64,000 nt of DNA from Anseranas semipalmata. Lineage: Eukaryota > Chordata > Aves > Anseriformes > Anseranatidae. Location: positions 122,310 through 186,309 of the forward strand of contig VXAA01007184.1 of the NCBI GenBank assembly GCA_013399115.1, read 5' to 3'. A program made the position numbers and the translations under genes. Every line of letters begins with the position of its first letter. The first letter of the stretch is position 1. The notes under the pieces were generated by a model. The model searched no databases. It saw only the letters and a program-made list of their open reading frames with translations, and was not told where the DNA came from. Shown here piece by piece: positions 10,246 to 23,277 of this stretch.

Positions 10246-11654
10246 TGTTGAGATGTGGACCTGACAAAGCAAAAATGGAGACAATGACAAGAAACAACCC
10301 TTCCAGTCATACTAACTGACAGGCTATCAAACTACAGGTGTGTCTTCCTGAAAGGATGAACCTGGATTTCACAACCGTTAAGATCGTGAACTTGGGGGGG
10401 AGGGGGGGGTGCAGAATGGGAGGGATGCAGGAAACTGCAGAGCTCTGCAAATCCACAGGTAATCTGCAGGTGGAAGGGGGAGCAGAAGGAACAAAGAGGA
10501 GGGATAGGTAAAAAAGGGTGTAAAAGGGTATGTAAAATGGGGCTGGTCAGTACACCTGTCTGGCAGAGTCCTGCGCCTGATCACCACAGTCTGTCCTATC
10601 TTCTTATATCTTTTCTCATTAAATCTCTCTTTCTTAACTCTTTCTCTGCATATTTGCACTCTTTCTCCTGTGTGTATGTGTGCTGCAACAGCTGCACAGC
10701 TGCTGGAGTGAGTGGGGTCCTAGCATCAGCTACTGGCGTAAGTGGGGGTCTTCTACTCCCAGCCACTGGGGCAGGAGTGGTGTGTGCTCCCAAACCAGCT
10801 GCTGGGGAGGGGACTGGTGCGAGTGAGGTGGGTGCAGGGCTCTGTGGGTCACAACCTGCACACCTGGTGCCGGTTGGTGGGGGACTGAATGTCTTTATCT
10901 TCCCTAAACTTGGTGTGCATGGGATGTGTGCATGTATTTGCTAGCAAACTTTAAGCTGGACTAGCCGGAGAGTAGTGGGGGCCTCTGGCCTGGGCTGGGG
11001 TATCAGGTGGGTGGGGGTCCATTCTAGTGTGCCCTGGGGCATTGTGGATGTGGTGTGCATGAGGGACAAGTGAGTGAGTGAGTGAGTGCATGCGTGTTTG
11101 CAGCAAACCAGACAGCGAGCAGGTGACCTGTGAAGTGGGTAAAGGGGCCTAGGATCCTGGCAGGGGTGCTGGACAGACAGGGGCCATTGCCAGTACTCAA
11201 GGGAATAAGGGTGGTAGTTCTGGATGGATGAAAGAGACTTCCTCTACTTGAAGGATCTGTGAATGTGTGTGTGCTTGTCAACCTAGAGAGTGTGGTGTAT
11301 GTCTGCAGCAGTGAACTTTTAATTCTACCCACTGGAGGGAAGGAAGGGGTCTCAGCTGTCTGTGTCTACGTTTTACGTGGCTGCTGTGTGTAAGTGTTGT
11401 TGAAGGCAGCCCTTGGCTGAGGCACCTTGTGTGACCGGCCCTGTCAGTGTCTCCTCTCTCTCTCTCTCTCTGTGTTTGTGTGTCTCTGGGATATGTGTCC
11501 AACTTTGCTACAGGCTGAAGGTGCAAAGGGGAAAGTGGCAGCCATGTCCTCTGGTCTGGGTAGAGACCCTGGGGCCCCAGGCACAGGGTTGGCAGGAGCA
11601 GTCCTGGGCCAGAGTAACTGGAGGAGGTGGCCGTGCTCTTTACCTTACTGAACA
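10246..11654 (+). mobile_element. Long GC-rich LTR-like repeat, copy A
   Basis: Homologous over its full length to the reverse complement of 52520-54324. Shared anchors include GGCTATCAAACTACAGGTG, TGATCACCACAG-CTGTCCTA followed by CTTCTTATATCTTTTCTC, and a shared terminal GGAGGAGG-CCTC-like block. ATTAAA at about 10618, followed by a pyrimidine-rich tract, looks like an LTR polyadenylation region. The start TGTTGAGATG and end ...TTACTGAACA fit a TG...CA LTR. I infer an ERV LTR, possibly ERVK-like. No internal gag/pol adjoins it and no target duplication is evident. Open frames across it are products of high GC and have no recognisable domain. Confidence 0.65.
10690..10870. repeat. Imperfect minisatellite inside LTR-like copy A
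   Basis: Repeated phrases built on CAGCTGCTGG/CAGCTACTGG/CAGCCACTGG alternate with GAGTGAGTGGG-like spacers at about 30-45 bp spacing. The corresponding part of copy B (about 53515-53840) has the same motif as CCAGTAGCTGGCACC and more copies. Confidence 0.7.
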
Positions 11655-12017
11655 CCTGAATGGTTGTCTTCTTCAAATGGAGACTTTTATAACCACATAT
11701 TCAAAGCTATCTTCCTCACTTATTGTCTTATTTCCTCATCAAACCATTTTTCTGCAATATCTAATTACTAAAGTTGCTTTGGTTTTTGCCTTTTTTGGTG
11801 GGGTTGCTTGTTTTTGTTTTTGCTTTTGTTTTTATTTTTGTTTTAAGATGGCACTGTCAGTCTGTTAACAGTAATTTTTAGTCCCTGACTTCAAGAACAG
11901 AATAATGATAATAATAACTATTATCATTAAAAAAAATAATTTTAGAGATCTTTTCAAGCATATGGCAACAGACCATAAAGGTACATATTTAATGAAACTG
12001 ATAAGAAAACAAATGCT
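11655..12017. other. AT-rich spacer, nothing recognised
   Basis: T/G-rich tract at about 11790-11850 and short ATA-rich runs. It lies between two LTR-type repeats. No gene signal. Confidence 0.6.
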
Positions 12018-12614
12018 TGTTGTGGTTTAACCCCAGCAAGCAGCTTAGTACCACACAGCCACTTGCTCACTCTCCCCAGGTGGGATGGGGGAGAGAATAA
12101 GAAAGGTAAAAGTGCGAGAACTCATGGGTTGAGATAAAGACAGTTTACTAGGTAAAGCAAAAGCCGTACGTGCAAGCAAAGCAAAACAAGGAATTAATTC
12201 ACTACTTCCCATGGGCAGGCAGGTGTTCAGCCACTTCCAGGAAAGCAGGGCTCATCATGCATAACAGTTTCTTGGGAAGACAAACTCCATCACTCCAGAC
12301 ATTCCCTCTTTCCTTTTTCTTTATCCCACCTTTTATTGCTGAGCATTATGCCATATGTTATGGGATATCCCCTTGGCCAGTCTGGGTCAGCTGTCCTTGC
12401 TGTGTTCCCTTACAGCTTCTTGTGCACCCCCAGCCTCGTCATTGTCAGGACAGCATAAGAACCAAAAAAAAGTCCTTGGCTCTGTGTAAGCACTGCTCAG
12501 CAACAACTAAAACATCAGTGTGTTATCACCACTATTTTCAGCAAAAATATAAAACACAGCATTCTGTGAGCCTCTACAAAGGAAATTAACTCTATCCCCG
12601 CCAAAACCATGACA
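12018..12614 (-). mobile_element. Solo ERVL-type LTR, minus strand
   Basis: On the minus strand it begins TGTCATGGTTTTGGC (12614) and ends CCACAACA (12018), the same termini as the LTRs at 30285-30591 and (variant start) 39713-40247. It shares with them the GTTAATTT start block, the GGTGATAACACACTGATGTT block and the GGGATATCCCATA-TATGGCAT block. At 597 bp it is the longest copy besides the proviral 5' LTR at 32223-32836. Flanks ATGCT (12013-12017) and ATGTT (12615-12619) differ by one transition, consistent with the 5-bp duplication typical of ERVL. No internal sequence adjoins, so this is a solo LTR. Confidence 0.88.
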
Positions 12615-15489
12615 ATGTTCTGTCTTAACCTCTAAATGTAAGAATGAGAACAGACTAATAACAAAACATGAAAGTTTGGAGGTGTTTTCTGCACTTCTGT
12701 AGATACCATAATGCCATGGAATGGGGTTCCTTATGAGCTTCACCAAAGAAAAGTCATAAACCTTAAGGAGATCTTGTTTCTGAAGAATGAGTTTTATGTA
12801 GAATTCCAAAGAACATCTACAAGAGTAGGTAAGTGACATGGATGAGACTCAGCTGTTTCAGTATTACCTCTAGAACACCATTCTTCAATGCCCCAGACTA
12901 TCTGAAACATCCACACATGCCTGGTACAGGAGGCAGGACCTAAAGAAGACAAGGCATGAGACAGAATGTAAGACAGAACCTAAAGGAGACCCAAGCGCTG
13001 TGGAACAGCAGCTCAGGGCCACACAGTAAATCTGCACTAGTTAAATTCATCATATTAAGTACAACTTCTAGTGATAAAATAGACAATTAGCATCAAATTG
13101 TAGCTGATTTTCATTATGAGAGAAGGATCATCCATCTTAAGTTGGTATCAGCTTTGAGCTTTGAAGTGCTAGGGAAAAGGCAGAGCAAAGTCATGGACAG
13201 AGTCAAAACCAATCGAATCTATAAAACAGAATTTTTACAATCTTGATAAACTGAAGCTATTTGCTTCAGGAGTAGGCCTGGCAGAAAACATGTAAGAACT
13301 TGAATCCACCTGAGAAGCTGGGAGGTGACCTGGAGAGTTAATACTATACGGTGTAACCTTACCATTCCGCAGAATCAACACAAAATTAGCCAGAATTTTT
13401 CAACTATAAAAAGTTTTATTTAAATGCCATCCTTATATCATTTATCAGTGAAAGACTGAAAGGAGTTTCTTCATGCTGAATATTTTCCAGTTTGGTTTAT
13501 TGTCTTTTGTCTGCAATCACATACCTCTCAGAGAACAAGTACTTAAGAAAAAAAACAGTCTATCAATATATGAACCTCTGCTGGTAAAAAGCATGTTATT
13601 AAAGGTGCAGGCAGATAAGTGGAATGGTTAATCAAGCTAATTGCACAGGTACCTCATTTCTATGAAAACATTTCTAATATGAATATCACCCATGGTTCTC
13701 TGCACATTTCTGGCAGATATACAAATGATCATGAATTTATATATGAAGCTTATGAACCTATCTTAGATTCCCTTTCTCCACCCAAAGGCTTTTTTTTTTT
13801 TTTTTAATACAGAAAAAGCAAAAGGCTGATAAATTGACAATGACATTCTCTACCTGACTGTTGTCCTCCCTCCTGTGTTATTTCCAGTAACCTGGTGATT
13901 ATTTAAGCACATAGTTTTGCAAGTGTAAACTCTTACTGAATGAGCATAGATTTACTCAAATAAACACACCACTTTTTATATAGGGCTCTACTAACAAAGA
14001 AAAATAAATACAGTCATAAAATGCTAGGAATAACTAATGCTAATAAATAAGAACAGAAAGACAATTTAAGTATTTTGTGTTTCTTCCACAATTTCAGTAC
14101 TTACGCCTTCAGTTATCCATGCATTTCCTTAAATACTGATCAAATTAATTTTATGGAGATAGCCTTTATAAATGATCTTGTTATTCTACAATAAAGACTG
14201 ATTTCTTAAATGAAATTTATTGTAGGATTTTTGTTGTTTTGTTGCTGTTATTGTTGTTGTTGTCATTGTTTTAAATATGGCATGCTGACCTTGGCAGAAA
14301 TAAAGTAACTGGGATATGAACAAAATAATTATAAATGAATCTTGGTATTGTGTGGCATTGATGTGGAGAGGGGAAAAAAATAAATAAAAATTCTTAACCC
14401 TCACTTTAGTTTCTACTAGAGCTGCCTGATACATTATAAAGTTCTGTGACTTATGTAGAATCTCATTTTTTTCAATGCCAGTCTGCCTGTTTTCAAAATT
14501 CCATGACAGAAGGCTATGAGGCTAGATGTACTCAGTTTTGCCTTGGCTGAATACAAGTCTATGGTTTATCAGATCTTCTTCCCATTTATCAGAATTTCTT
14601 CCCATTAGAAAAACACCGAGAAGGTTATATTGTTTTTCATTTCACTTTATTAAAATAATAACAAAACAATAATAATAAAAAAGACTAGCATTTCTGCTCT
14701 GGTTCTATTCACAGCTAGAAATTCTGCAATAATAGTTTTTCTATCAGTATTTTATCATTTTTTGTTCTGGTTGCAGATACAATCCTTAACAGGAAATTAA
14801 AACCAAGGCAGAAGAATTAAGAATATCCAGACTGCCCACCGATTCAGAATTAATTTAAGTCTTAGTTCAATCTTCATTTACCCCGTTGCATTATATTATA
14901 TCCAATATTTAAAAGAAACTTTGGTGCATACTTTCTATTTTTGAATGTACTCACAATATGGTGTCAGAGTCCACTATTCTCTGTTCTTTTAGGTATTTCA
15001 TGAGTGGAGGGTGAAATGTTTGATATCAAAATCAAATTTACTGGAAAGGTATTTGAAGTTACACAGGATTTCAATTTAGAAAAAGTGATACAGTGATGTA
15101 CTGAAATCACTATAAAAACAAAATATAGCAATTGCTGTATACAGTTAAATCATAATACAAGTGTGATTCCCATTACCGGTCTACATACTCCATATACTCA
15201 CCATCATGACACTGAGCATCACCAATTGCTGAGGAGGAATATGTGGGTTGTTGCCAGCTCAAGCCAGTTGCTCTCTTCAAAATTCTTTTAATAGTTGTTT
15301 AGTTTTTAATATTGTCCATTGGGCTGAGCCATACATTCACTAACCCCATTTTAGTCTGGCTAACTCCGGAAGACATTTACACTATTTTAATGATTTTAGG
15401 AAGAAACATTTGCACCACTAGTTGATCCATTCAACTTTTGATAGTTGTTTATGTAAAACAAAGACCACCGTCTGCTCCCCTTTGTTTTG
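12615..15489. other. AT-rich intergenic sequence, nothing recognised
   Basis: Contains a T run at about 13791-13805 and a GTT/ATT tract at 14230-14262. No repeat family, exon or RNA gene was recognised. Confidence 0.55.
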
Positions 15490-16005
15490 AGATTGCCTGC
15501 TCCTGGGCTTTTATAGGTGGTTCTTGGAAAGCAACCAATTCTTATGGACCCCAAGACCCTCTAGAGCTGATTCCGTGGGGACACTGCTAACTAACTCCCT
15601 AAGAAGCTTTAAGTTTGCTCTCTGAAAGTCCATGGTGGCAACTCTGTTGACCTTTCCTCTCCTTACACCAAAAATTTTGAACTCAACTATTTCATCACTG
15701 TGGCCAAAACAGCCACCTACCATCACCTCTCCCACACCTTCCTTATTCCCAAACAACAGATCTAGGAGGGCACCTTTCCTAGTCAGCTCTCTCACTACTT
15801 GTGACAGGAAATTATCTTCAACATGCTGTAGGAATTTCCCAGACTTGCATGTTGCAGCAGTATGATATTCCCAGTTTATGTCTGGGAAGTTGAAATCTCC
15901 CATAAAGATGAGGGCAAATGATCCCAAGATTTCTCCTAACTGCCTATAGAAGAGCTTATCTGTGCCATTGGCCTGGGTGGATGGTCAATGGTAGACACCT
16001 GCAAC
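15490..16005 (-). mobile_element. CR1 LINE, endonuclease region of ORF2, minus strand
   Basis: A fragment of the upstream half of CR1 ORF2, the only one in the window. It covers the second half of the AP-type endonuclease domain and runs into the linker. Both ends are truncated, and it has no CR1 3' end, so it is a remnant of an element broken by deletion rather than a normal 5'-truncated insertion. Confidence 0.88.
15511..15927 (-). pseudogene. CR1 ORF2 endonuclease domain fragment
   Basis: A 138-codon open frame. Visible hallmarks of the apurinic-type endonuclease of CR1 are GDFNFPDINW (residues 10-19), 'GALLDLLFGNKEG' (52-64) and GGCFGHSDEIVEF (71-83). In intact elements of the family the last motif reads SDH, with His as a catalytic residue. 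Here SDE follows directly, as if the His codon were deleted in frame, so the domain should be inactive. The frame is otherwise unbroken, which is unusual for an element this incomplete. Confidence 0.85.
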
Positions 16006-18460
16006 AACATCTGCTTGATGTTGCAGCATCATTGGTACACACATGAAAATGCAGAAATGGGTAATAATATGAAGGCTGAATAATATGAATACTAAACTCA
16101 TAAGCTTACTGGTGAAGTCCTTGATCCAAGCCCTGGGGAGGCAGCAAACTTCTCTGTAGAGAGTGTCTGGTCTGCAGATGGGAGCCTCTCTTCCTTTCAA
16201 CTGAATCACTTTTTAATCTTATTAATAGTAAATCAGAATTAGATGAGCTGAGCATTGGTTGGTGTAATATACAGTTAACACATTTAGTTATATGTAAGTT
16301 TGCAATCTCAGACTTTGAAAACTAATTACTTAAATCCATATTTAGACACCTGATTTCCAAAACATTGCTTGGATGTTCATGTCCCTAGAATGCATTTTAA
16401 GACTTTTAGGGGTCTCAGTACAACTGCAAACTAGGAAATGAGCAGGTAACCAGATCTGAAAATCTCTGCTCTAAAATTCTGGCTTTAAAGCTCTTTTTAC
16501 GATTTTGGAATAAAAACAACAGCTAAAAAGTTGTGTGTGCTAATAGGGATGCACAAAACCCATAAAAAGAAAACAGATGCCTTTTTTAAAAAATAGCTTA
16601 GAAAGGGCAGTCTTCTAGAATTCTGAATGTTTATATCGATACCTAACTCCAGGGAAATAATTCTCAAAAGTAACAACAGAAGAGTAACAGATGGAGCAAG
16701 CTGGTCTGCAAAAAACACCTCCATCACACTGTCTCTTAAAACTATGCTAGTCCTGAAGATGAATTTGTGCCAAAGACTTAGTTGCTGCCAAGCAGTGTAC
16801 ATACTCTGAAGTTAGGTAGGTACCCTCAGGACACTGTTATATCTATTATGACTTCTTTACCTAACTAGTGTTTTGCAGTTGTATGACAATATTTTTTTCT
16901 GGAGACGTCATGGATTTGGTAACAAAGGCTATACACAGATATAAAATCGGATATTTCTGAAGGAACAGAAAGATGGAAGCATCTCACCTAATTTTTACTA
17001 CATTCCAGGTAGGTGATTAGTCTAAGCTAGGTGTATCTGTATTTACTGGGGAAAGATAGGCACTTTCAAAGATCCCGGATAGGCGTTTGAAATAAAAGGG
17101 ATAAATCTCTTTCTACTGACCACCTAGTACTAAGAAGTTCCTACTCTACCGCTATCCAGGACATTAACTTCAACTCAAAATAAGCAAGAAATACCTCTTT
17201 ACCTCTTTCCCAAAACAACATATTCACATCAAGTATTTTAAGTAATTTATGTGTTTTTAAAATAAGAATAACCTTCTTAACATATTTATTTCTCTCTCTA
17301 TATATATATAGAAACTACTACACAGAAATTCACAGGGATATCTTCAGCAGTGGGACTACTAGGTATTGGAAAAAAAAATGTTAAAATCTTATTTACTAAG
17401 TAAGAATATGTACAGTGTGGGGAGTCCTGACTCAATTGAAAGGAAGGTTCTTTATTCATTTCAAAGTCTAAATGGTTTGTTGTAAACTGAAGATAGGTCT
17501 GTATAGCCCTGATCTCTGATTGTACAGATTGCAGAACCAATATATTGGCTTGGGTTTCTTTCCAATACAAACCACACCACATGGAGCGATGCTCTGTACC
17601 TTAGTCTTGTCCCACCACAGAGTCAGGGTAGAAACAGAATAGCCCTCTATCCTGGGGTAGATGTGGGATGTAGAGCACTGTCAGGAGTCCCTCCAACTCT
17701 CAGGAGCATGCATTAAGACTTTGAGACTTCAGTGGCAAGTAGTCAAATCTGACTGTCTTGTCTCTCTATTCAAACCCCATAAGAGACACTGCAGTTAAAA
17801 CTGTTGGACAGTAGTTGCACTGCACATCTTCACTAAAGAGGAATCAAAATGCTTAGAAAGGAAACACTGTAGAAATTTGTTCTTATTGGATCTCTGAATA
17901 CAAAGGCACTCTAATCCATTGGCTAACAGATTTCACAGCTAGAACTAGTGATTTATCATTTCAGGGTTAAAACTGCCCAGAAATGGAGACTATACTCTCA
18001 AACTGCAAATACCTTATTTGAATTCAAACATAATGCAAGGGAGAGCCCTACTGGCAGAGCTTAATAAATACAACCACTGGTTTAGTAGCCTAAATAAATA
18101 ACTCACCTTATAATAAAAAGCAGTGAAACATATCCTGGAATATTTGCTTCTCCATGTCCTTCAGTTTAGCTGGTTTACTGAGAAATTCAAAAATATAATT
18201 ATACAGTATGGATGCTTCATTATACTATCTCCCACATTTTACTGCTATGATGTAACATCATCCTTAAACGAATAAAGAGACTATGAAATATTTTACCAGG
18301 AGAACGCTGGTAAGCCCTTTCCTATCCCCTGCCACCTGCACATTAGGGTGATCCAAAATTGTGAGGGTACATGTGAACATTTAAGCTGCTAATCAATCTG
18401 CATTGAAGCTCCAGGAACTTTTAGAAAAGAGAAACAGCAATAAGGAACCTAGATTAAAAA
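16006..18460. other. AT-rich intergenic sequence, nothing recognised
   Basis: Ordinary non-repetitive sequence. Short TATA run at about 17298-17310. Open frames are short and show no domain. Confidence 0.55.
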
Positions 18461-18527
18461 AGAAGAAGAAGAAGAAGAAGAAGAAGAAGAAGAAGAAGAA
18501 GAAGAAGAAGAAGAAGAAGAAGAAGAA
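18461..18527. repeat. (GAA)n microsatellite
   Basis: About 22 uninterrupted AAG/GAA units, preceded and followed by A runs. It is a homopurine mirror repeat, the class known to adopt triplex (H-DNA) structure. The open frame across it encodes only poly-lysine and is not a gene. Confidence 0.97.
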
Positions 18528-21500
18528 AACAAAAAAACAGAAGGCTGAAAAGGGAATCCTTATTGTTTTTTTTATATGGAGAGCAAGGAATATAAATAAA
18601 ACCTATTCCATTTGACTAAAACATCTACACTATAGCTTTCGGCACTACACTTCTGTCACGTGTAGGTGGTGTTGGGGGTGGCAGGTGTTCCAGCAGATTT
18701 TGCACATGCTTACATTGGTTCTTCTGTATAATAACACAAAAGATAGCAAGAGCAGTTGGTTTGGAGTAAAGCTGTAGAAAGCAGGCCAGCAACAAATCCA
18801 AATGAACATGTGTGCAAACAGGGACAATGCACACAAGAACAAATTAATTACTGTAGATGAAAATAATAAATAAATAAATAAAATTTAGGGGAAAAAAAAA
18901 AGCTTGTCTCATTTTGCATAAGGATTTAGAAGATAAATCAATCTTACTCATCAGCTTCTGAAACAATCAGTACAAGCGAAAAAAAAAAAAAAGGAGACTG
19001 GAGAACAATTGAAAAGATTACTTCATACCTATGCATTGCACGTTTTCTTTAATCTTCCTTCAAAGCAACTGTGATAGCCCAGTAAAAAGCACATGCAACA
19101 CTAAATCCTTTAATATTGTATGGAATATTATTTTTCCATTATTTAAATCTATAAAGACATTAACTGATGTCCAGTTCCAACGACAACAGTAAGCCTAAAA
19201 GGGGAAAAACTGTATGTCAAATTTGAAAAATAAAGGGTGAGGAAAAAGGGTAGTTGGGTAGTTCTCATTGACTGGATTTCAAATAATAAGCATTTTAAAA
19301 TGTGCACAAATATCAGTATTTTGGACCAGCTCTAAAATATATGCCAATGTTATTGATGAAATACCAGTGGAAGTGGAGAATCTCAAGCAAAATCTCCCAA
19401 ATTAATTTTGTTTTCTGGTATAAGTTAGTTATAAATTAAGGACAAATGCAGATTAATAGAGTTGCCTTCTTTTAAACTAGATAGGATACATCTTCAGTAC
19501 ATAACCCAAGACTTCTTCCTAGCTTTTTACCCTGGAGGCACTAGCTGCATCTCACCTCTTATGTTATAGTAAAAGATGAACACAGATACTGGCTTTCTTT
19601 TCTTTTCCCTCCTCAAATCCTACCTTCCAAAGAAAAAGAACATGCATGCTAGATGCTAGACTTGCTTACCCCAACAGGTTAGTAATCAGACAAATCAGAA
19701 AACCATGGGTAAAATCAGCTCTAGGCTTTAGATACCTAAATTTAGCTTAAATTCTGGTTGGCTATATGAGGGGTATCTAAGAAATCTGCTTTGGCAAAAG
19801 ACATGTGCTTAATGTGCTTAAACTGATGCTAGATACCTATGTTTACTCAGTTAAATCTACCTTTATTAGTAGTTGAAATCAATTCATTCAGTGGTTCAAA
19901 CTAGGCATCTAGTGTGATGTGAGGCACTGTAAAAATCCATAGCACCTGCATGAGGTTGCCAGAAGTCGCATAGAACCTACAGGAGAACAACAACCATCTG
20001 GAGTGCCAGGTGGAGAGCATATAAAACATCTTATAGCCTCCAAAATCACACATACACACACACACACACAAAATTGTTTAAGGTTTAAGATACTTGTGTG
20101 CAAAGGTGTCTAAGCTTTTATTACAATTTAGTGGAGAGCTAAGAGAAGATGCTTACATTAATGCTTATGTTACCTAAATGCAACCAACTGTACAAAAAGG
20201 TGCCTCAAGGTATCCTGTCTGGCCTCTGGCTCTAAGGTGTAGGTCTCAGACGTCTCAGATACCCCAAGACAAAACAAGTAATACTAGACACCTACACTTA
20301 GGCAAGTGGATCAAGCTCTTTCTGAGTACTGACATAGAGAGCAACTGAGCTCATCCAGCAAAAGGCATTTACGTCTGGATAGGTGAACAACCTTCAGAAT
20401 CAGCAGCTATATTGACTGGATAGTCCCTGATTGTAACAGAAATTTAGATGAATTAATGGCTGGATTAGTAACCATTCACAGTTTGTTCATTAGGAAAAAA
20501 AAAAGGGGAAGTCTCTGCTGAATGCAGTTTTATCCCGAGAAAATATAAGGCGGGTATGATAACAGGTCATTCTTGGAAATGCTTAATTTGTGAGGAAGAT
20601 GAATAATAAGCAAGGTAGAATAAAAATATATATTAACTTTAAGTCGCTTATGGCTTAAAGATGCAGAACTCAAATTATTTTTAATGGAAAGAGTTGGCTC
20701 ATTCCAAGATTTTACTTGGTTAGTAATTCACATATGCATTTTCAACATATATGACTTTTTCATGGAGAAAAACTAGGAATCTACAGTGAAAATAAAAAGA
20801 AGTACATACCTGAGAGCAGAACAGGAAGGGTATGCAGCCAGTCTATACAGTCTGTATCACAAACCCAGTTCACAGGGTTTGTGATGAAATGTCAAGAATT
20901 TGAAAGATGGGCTGTGGTCCAGAGCAATATATACGGGGACTAAAAAAATCACCACCATTTACAAATACACTTACCAGAGATGCAATCAATGCCATCTTCT
21001 GTATTTTAGAAAGCTATCGATGCATATCCATCAACCTAACATACAGAGACTGTACAGATTATACAGACTGATCCAGACAACTACTTTCTAAATAAGATAC
21101 CTATCCCTCCTTTCAATAGTAGGCTGTGTATCTGTGCATTTATAGGAGAAACACCATTTGTTTCATATCTCTTCTCATACTTTCTCATTTCTATATCCTT
21201 TGAAATAAAGGGAATGAGAGAGAAGAGCAATCAAGGTCTGGATGTACATTATGTATACAATGGCATTATGATGTTTTTGCTAGCAATTTCCCACTTCTGG
21301 TTTCTTTTTCTGATTTCTGGTAAGCAATGAGCTAATATTTTCACACAACTATCTATTACAAATTCAAATCTTTCTAGCTACAGTGGTCAGCTCAGAGCCT
21401 GTTAGTTACTTCATAAGATACATAATTAAAGTAGCAGGAAATGAAAAAAAGCTAGGCCAGATCAAGTCACTCATATAAAGCTGATTTCTACAGATGAAAG

Positions 21501-23091
21501 AACAGCTAAGGTAGAGCGAATTCAAAGCTTCTCTGCTGTGTAAGTAAAAGTGAATTTTACTGCATGAAGAGGAGCGGAATCCAGGTTGTTTTAGAAGAGG
21601 ACTGAGATAGAAAGGTAAAAAAAAAAAAAAAAAAAAAGGCAGAAACAGAGAACAGAGAAAAGAGAAAAGACATGGTGAAAAGGCAGACTCCCGAAGAGCA
21701 GGATTATGTAAGGGGTGTTGGTAGGGACAAATATCAGAAAGCTCCTAACCCTCCCTCTCTCCTTCTCTTCTCCTGCTTTTTCCTTTCAACTGTAGCAGCC
21801 ACTGTTCATTCCCACACTTTCAAGAGTAGCAACTGCAATTTCTTTTGCTTTTCAAGGCTTTTGTACAGGGCAAGTACACAACTGATCTGTGTTCATTCAC
21901 TTTGTTACCCTGGCAGTCTGCTGCTCTTGCTAACTGTCTAATATTTCCTATGCCAACACTGGATGAATACAGTGCAGGTTAAGGTGCATAAATAACAGAT
22001 GTGAGGCCAAGTAAGGTTACTTGGTATTCATGACAACTAAATTAAGAAGGATTTTTGAAGATGACTGATTAAAAATTAGTCTCTTAAGGAGCAAGTGCAT
22101 ATTTTTGTAAGTTATTCCACAATACACTGTTCAGTTTATGAAGATTTTTTTTCTACATACCCTTTGTTAAAGGGGTTAAAAGTTAAGCCTAAGGTCCAAG
22201 AAACTTGAACTTTTGCTTCTTCACCAATGTCAAAGATTCCTCAGATCAAGTTCTCTCTTATAGGCTGTCATTACACTATTCAAATTACATTCTCAGAAAC
22301 AACCTTGCAATCTTATTATCTCTGGTGGGATACATAGTGCCAAAGGGGAGCAGAAATTGTAGTCAATGGCACAAGTAAGCCATTTCCATTAGAATTTAAT
22401 TAAGAATTCTGCTGATGGTGAACAGTTCACCTCCGCTCCACCCTCACCAGAGGCCTGTTTCTTGTGCAACCCTGCAGCCATGCTACCTTTTTTTTTTTTT
22501 TTTAATTAAAATAAAATGAAGATAAGAGCTCTTCTAATAAGTGACACTTCTAGATAGTCTTCTTTTAAACAGGACTATGCTTCAGAGTGAAGCAAAGAGT
22601 TTAATAGAATTGAGCCAATATGCATTATCTAAAATGGTGTTTTGTTGGCTCTTTAATCTTTGTGTCATAGATTTTTCATAGTTCAAGGCTACAGAGCGAC
22701 AATTTTCCTCTTATACAGTATAAATTGGGTTAATACAACAAGCCTGCAACCCTGTAATAGAAGCACAAGAAGAATTCTTAATTGTTACAGCAGACAGGAC
22801 CCTAAGAGAAAAGATCTATTGTACCATTGTACCATCTCAATGTATTAGTCTTAATTAATTAGTACTATATGGTTAACTGTTGGCAGCACCTCGTGGTTCA
22901 GAAGCAATGAGGTAAGGAAGTAGGGAAACTAATTTAGCTTCATTCAGACAAATATGAATTGTGAAATGCTTTTTTCCTCATACTTGAAAGCATGAGATTT
23001 AATTATTCCTAAATAAAAAGTTAAATTTAATAAAAAGTTTGTAGTTTGCTTGTAGTTTCTTACTGTTCTAGACTGCTAGTGATAGGCAATG
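18528..23091. other. AT-rich intergenic sequence, nothing firm recognised
   Basis: Contains A runs at about 18892-18901, 18979-18992 and 21618-21638, and an AC repeat at about 20049-20070. Stretches around 19690-19870 repeat phrases such as TAGATACCTAA, which may be an old decayed repeat. No exon recognised. Confidence 0.5.
20049..20070. repeat. (AC)n microsatellite
   Basis: Eleven or so AC units with one AT interruption nearby. Confidence 0.9.
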
Positions 23092-23277
23092 AATTATATT
23101 TATCTCCCTATGCTGAGTCTGTTTTGCCCGTGATGGTAATTGGTGAGTGATCTCCCTGACCTTATCTCAACCCTTGAGACCTTTCCATTGTATTCTCTCC
23201 CCCTTTTCCTTTGAGGAGGGGGAGTGAGAGGAGGTTTGTGGTGGAGTTTAGCTGCCCAGCAGAGTAAAACTACCACA
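23092..23277 (+). mobile_element. Partial ERV LTR (3' third only)
   Basis: Matches the 3' part of the LTR at 8941-9473. The GTCTGTTTTGCCCGTGA-GGTAATTG phrase, a CTCCCTGACCTTATCTCAACC phrase, a GAGTGAGAG block and an ACCACA terminus are in the same order and spacing. The upstream two thirds of the LTR are absent and the left border is abrupt. No internal retroviral sequence is present. Confidence 0.72.

Noticed and set aside
10537..11868. Several 100-150 codon frames on both strands
   Set aside because: They lie in GC-rich LTR-like copy A, overlap one another on opposite strands and match no protein domain I recognise.
18403..18615. 70-codon lysine-rich frame
   Set aside because: Translation of the GAA microsatellite.
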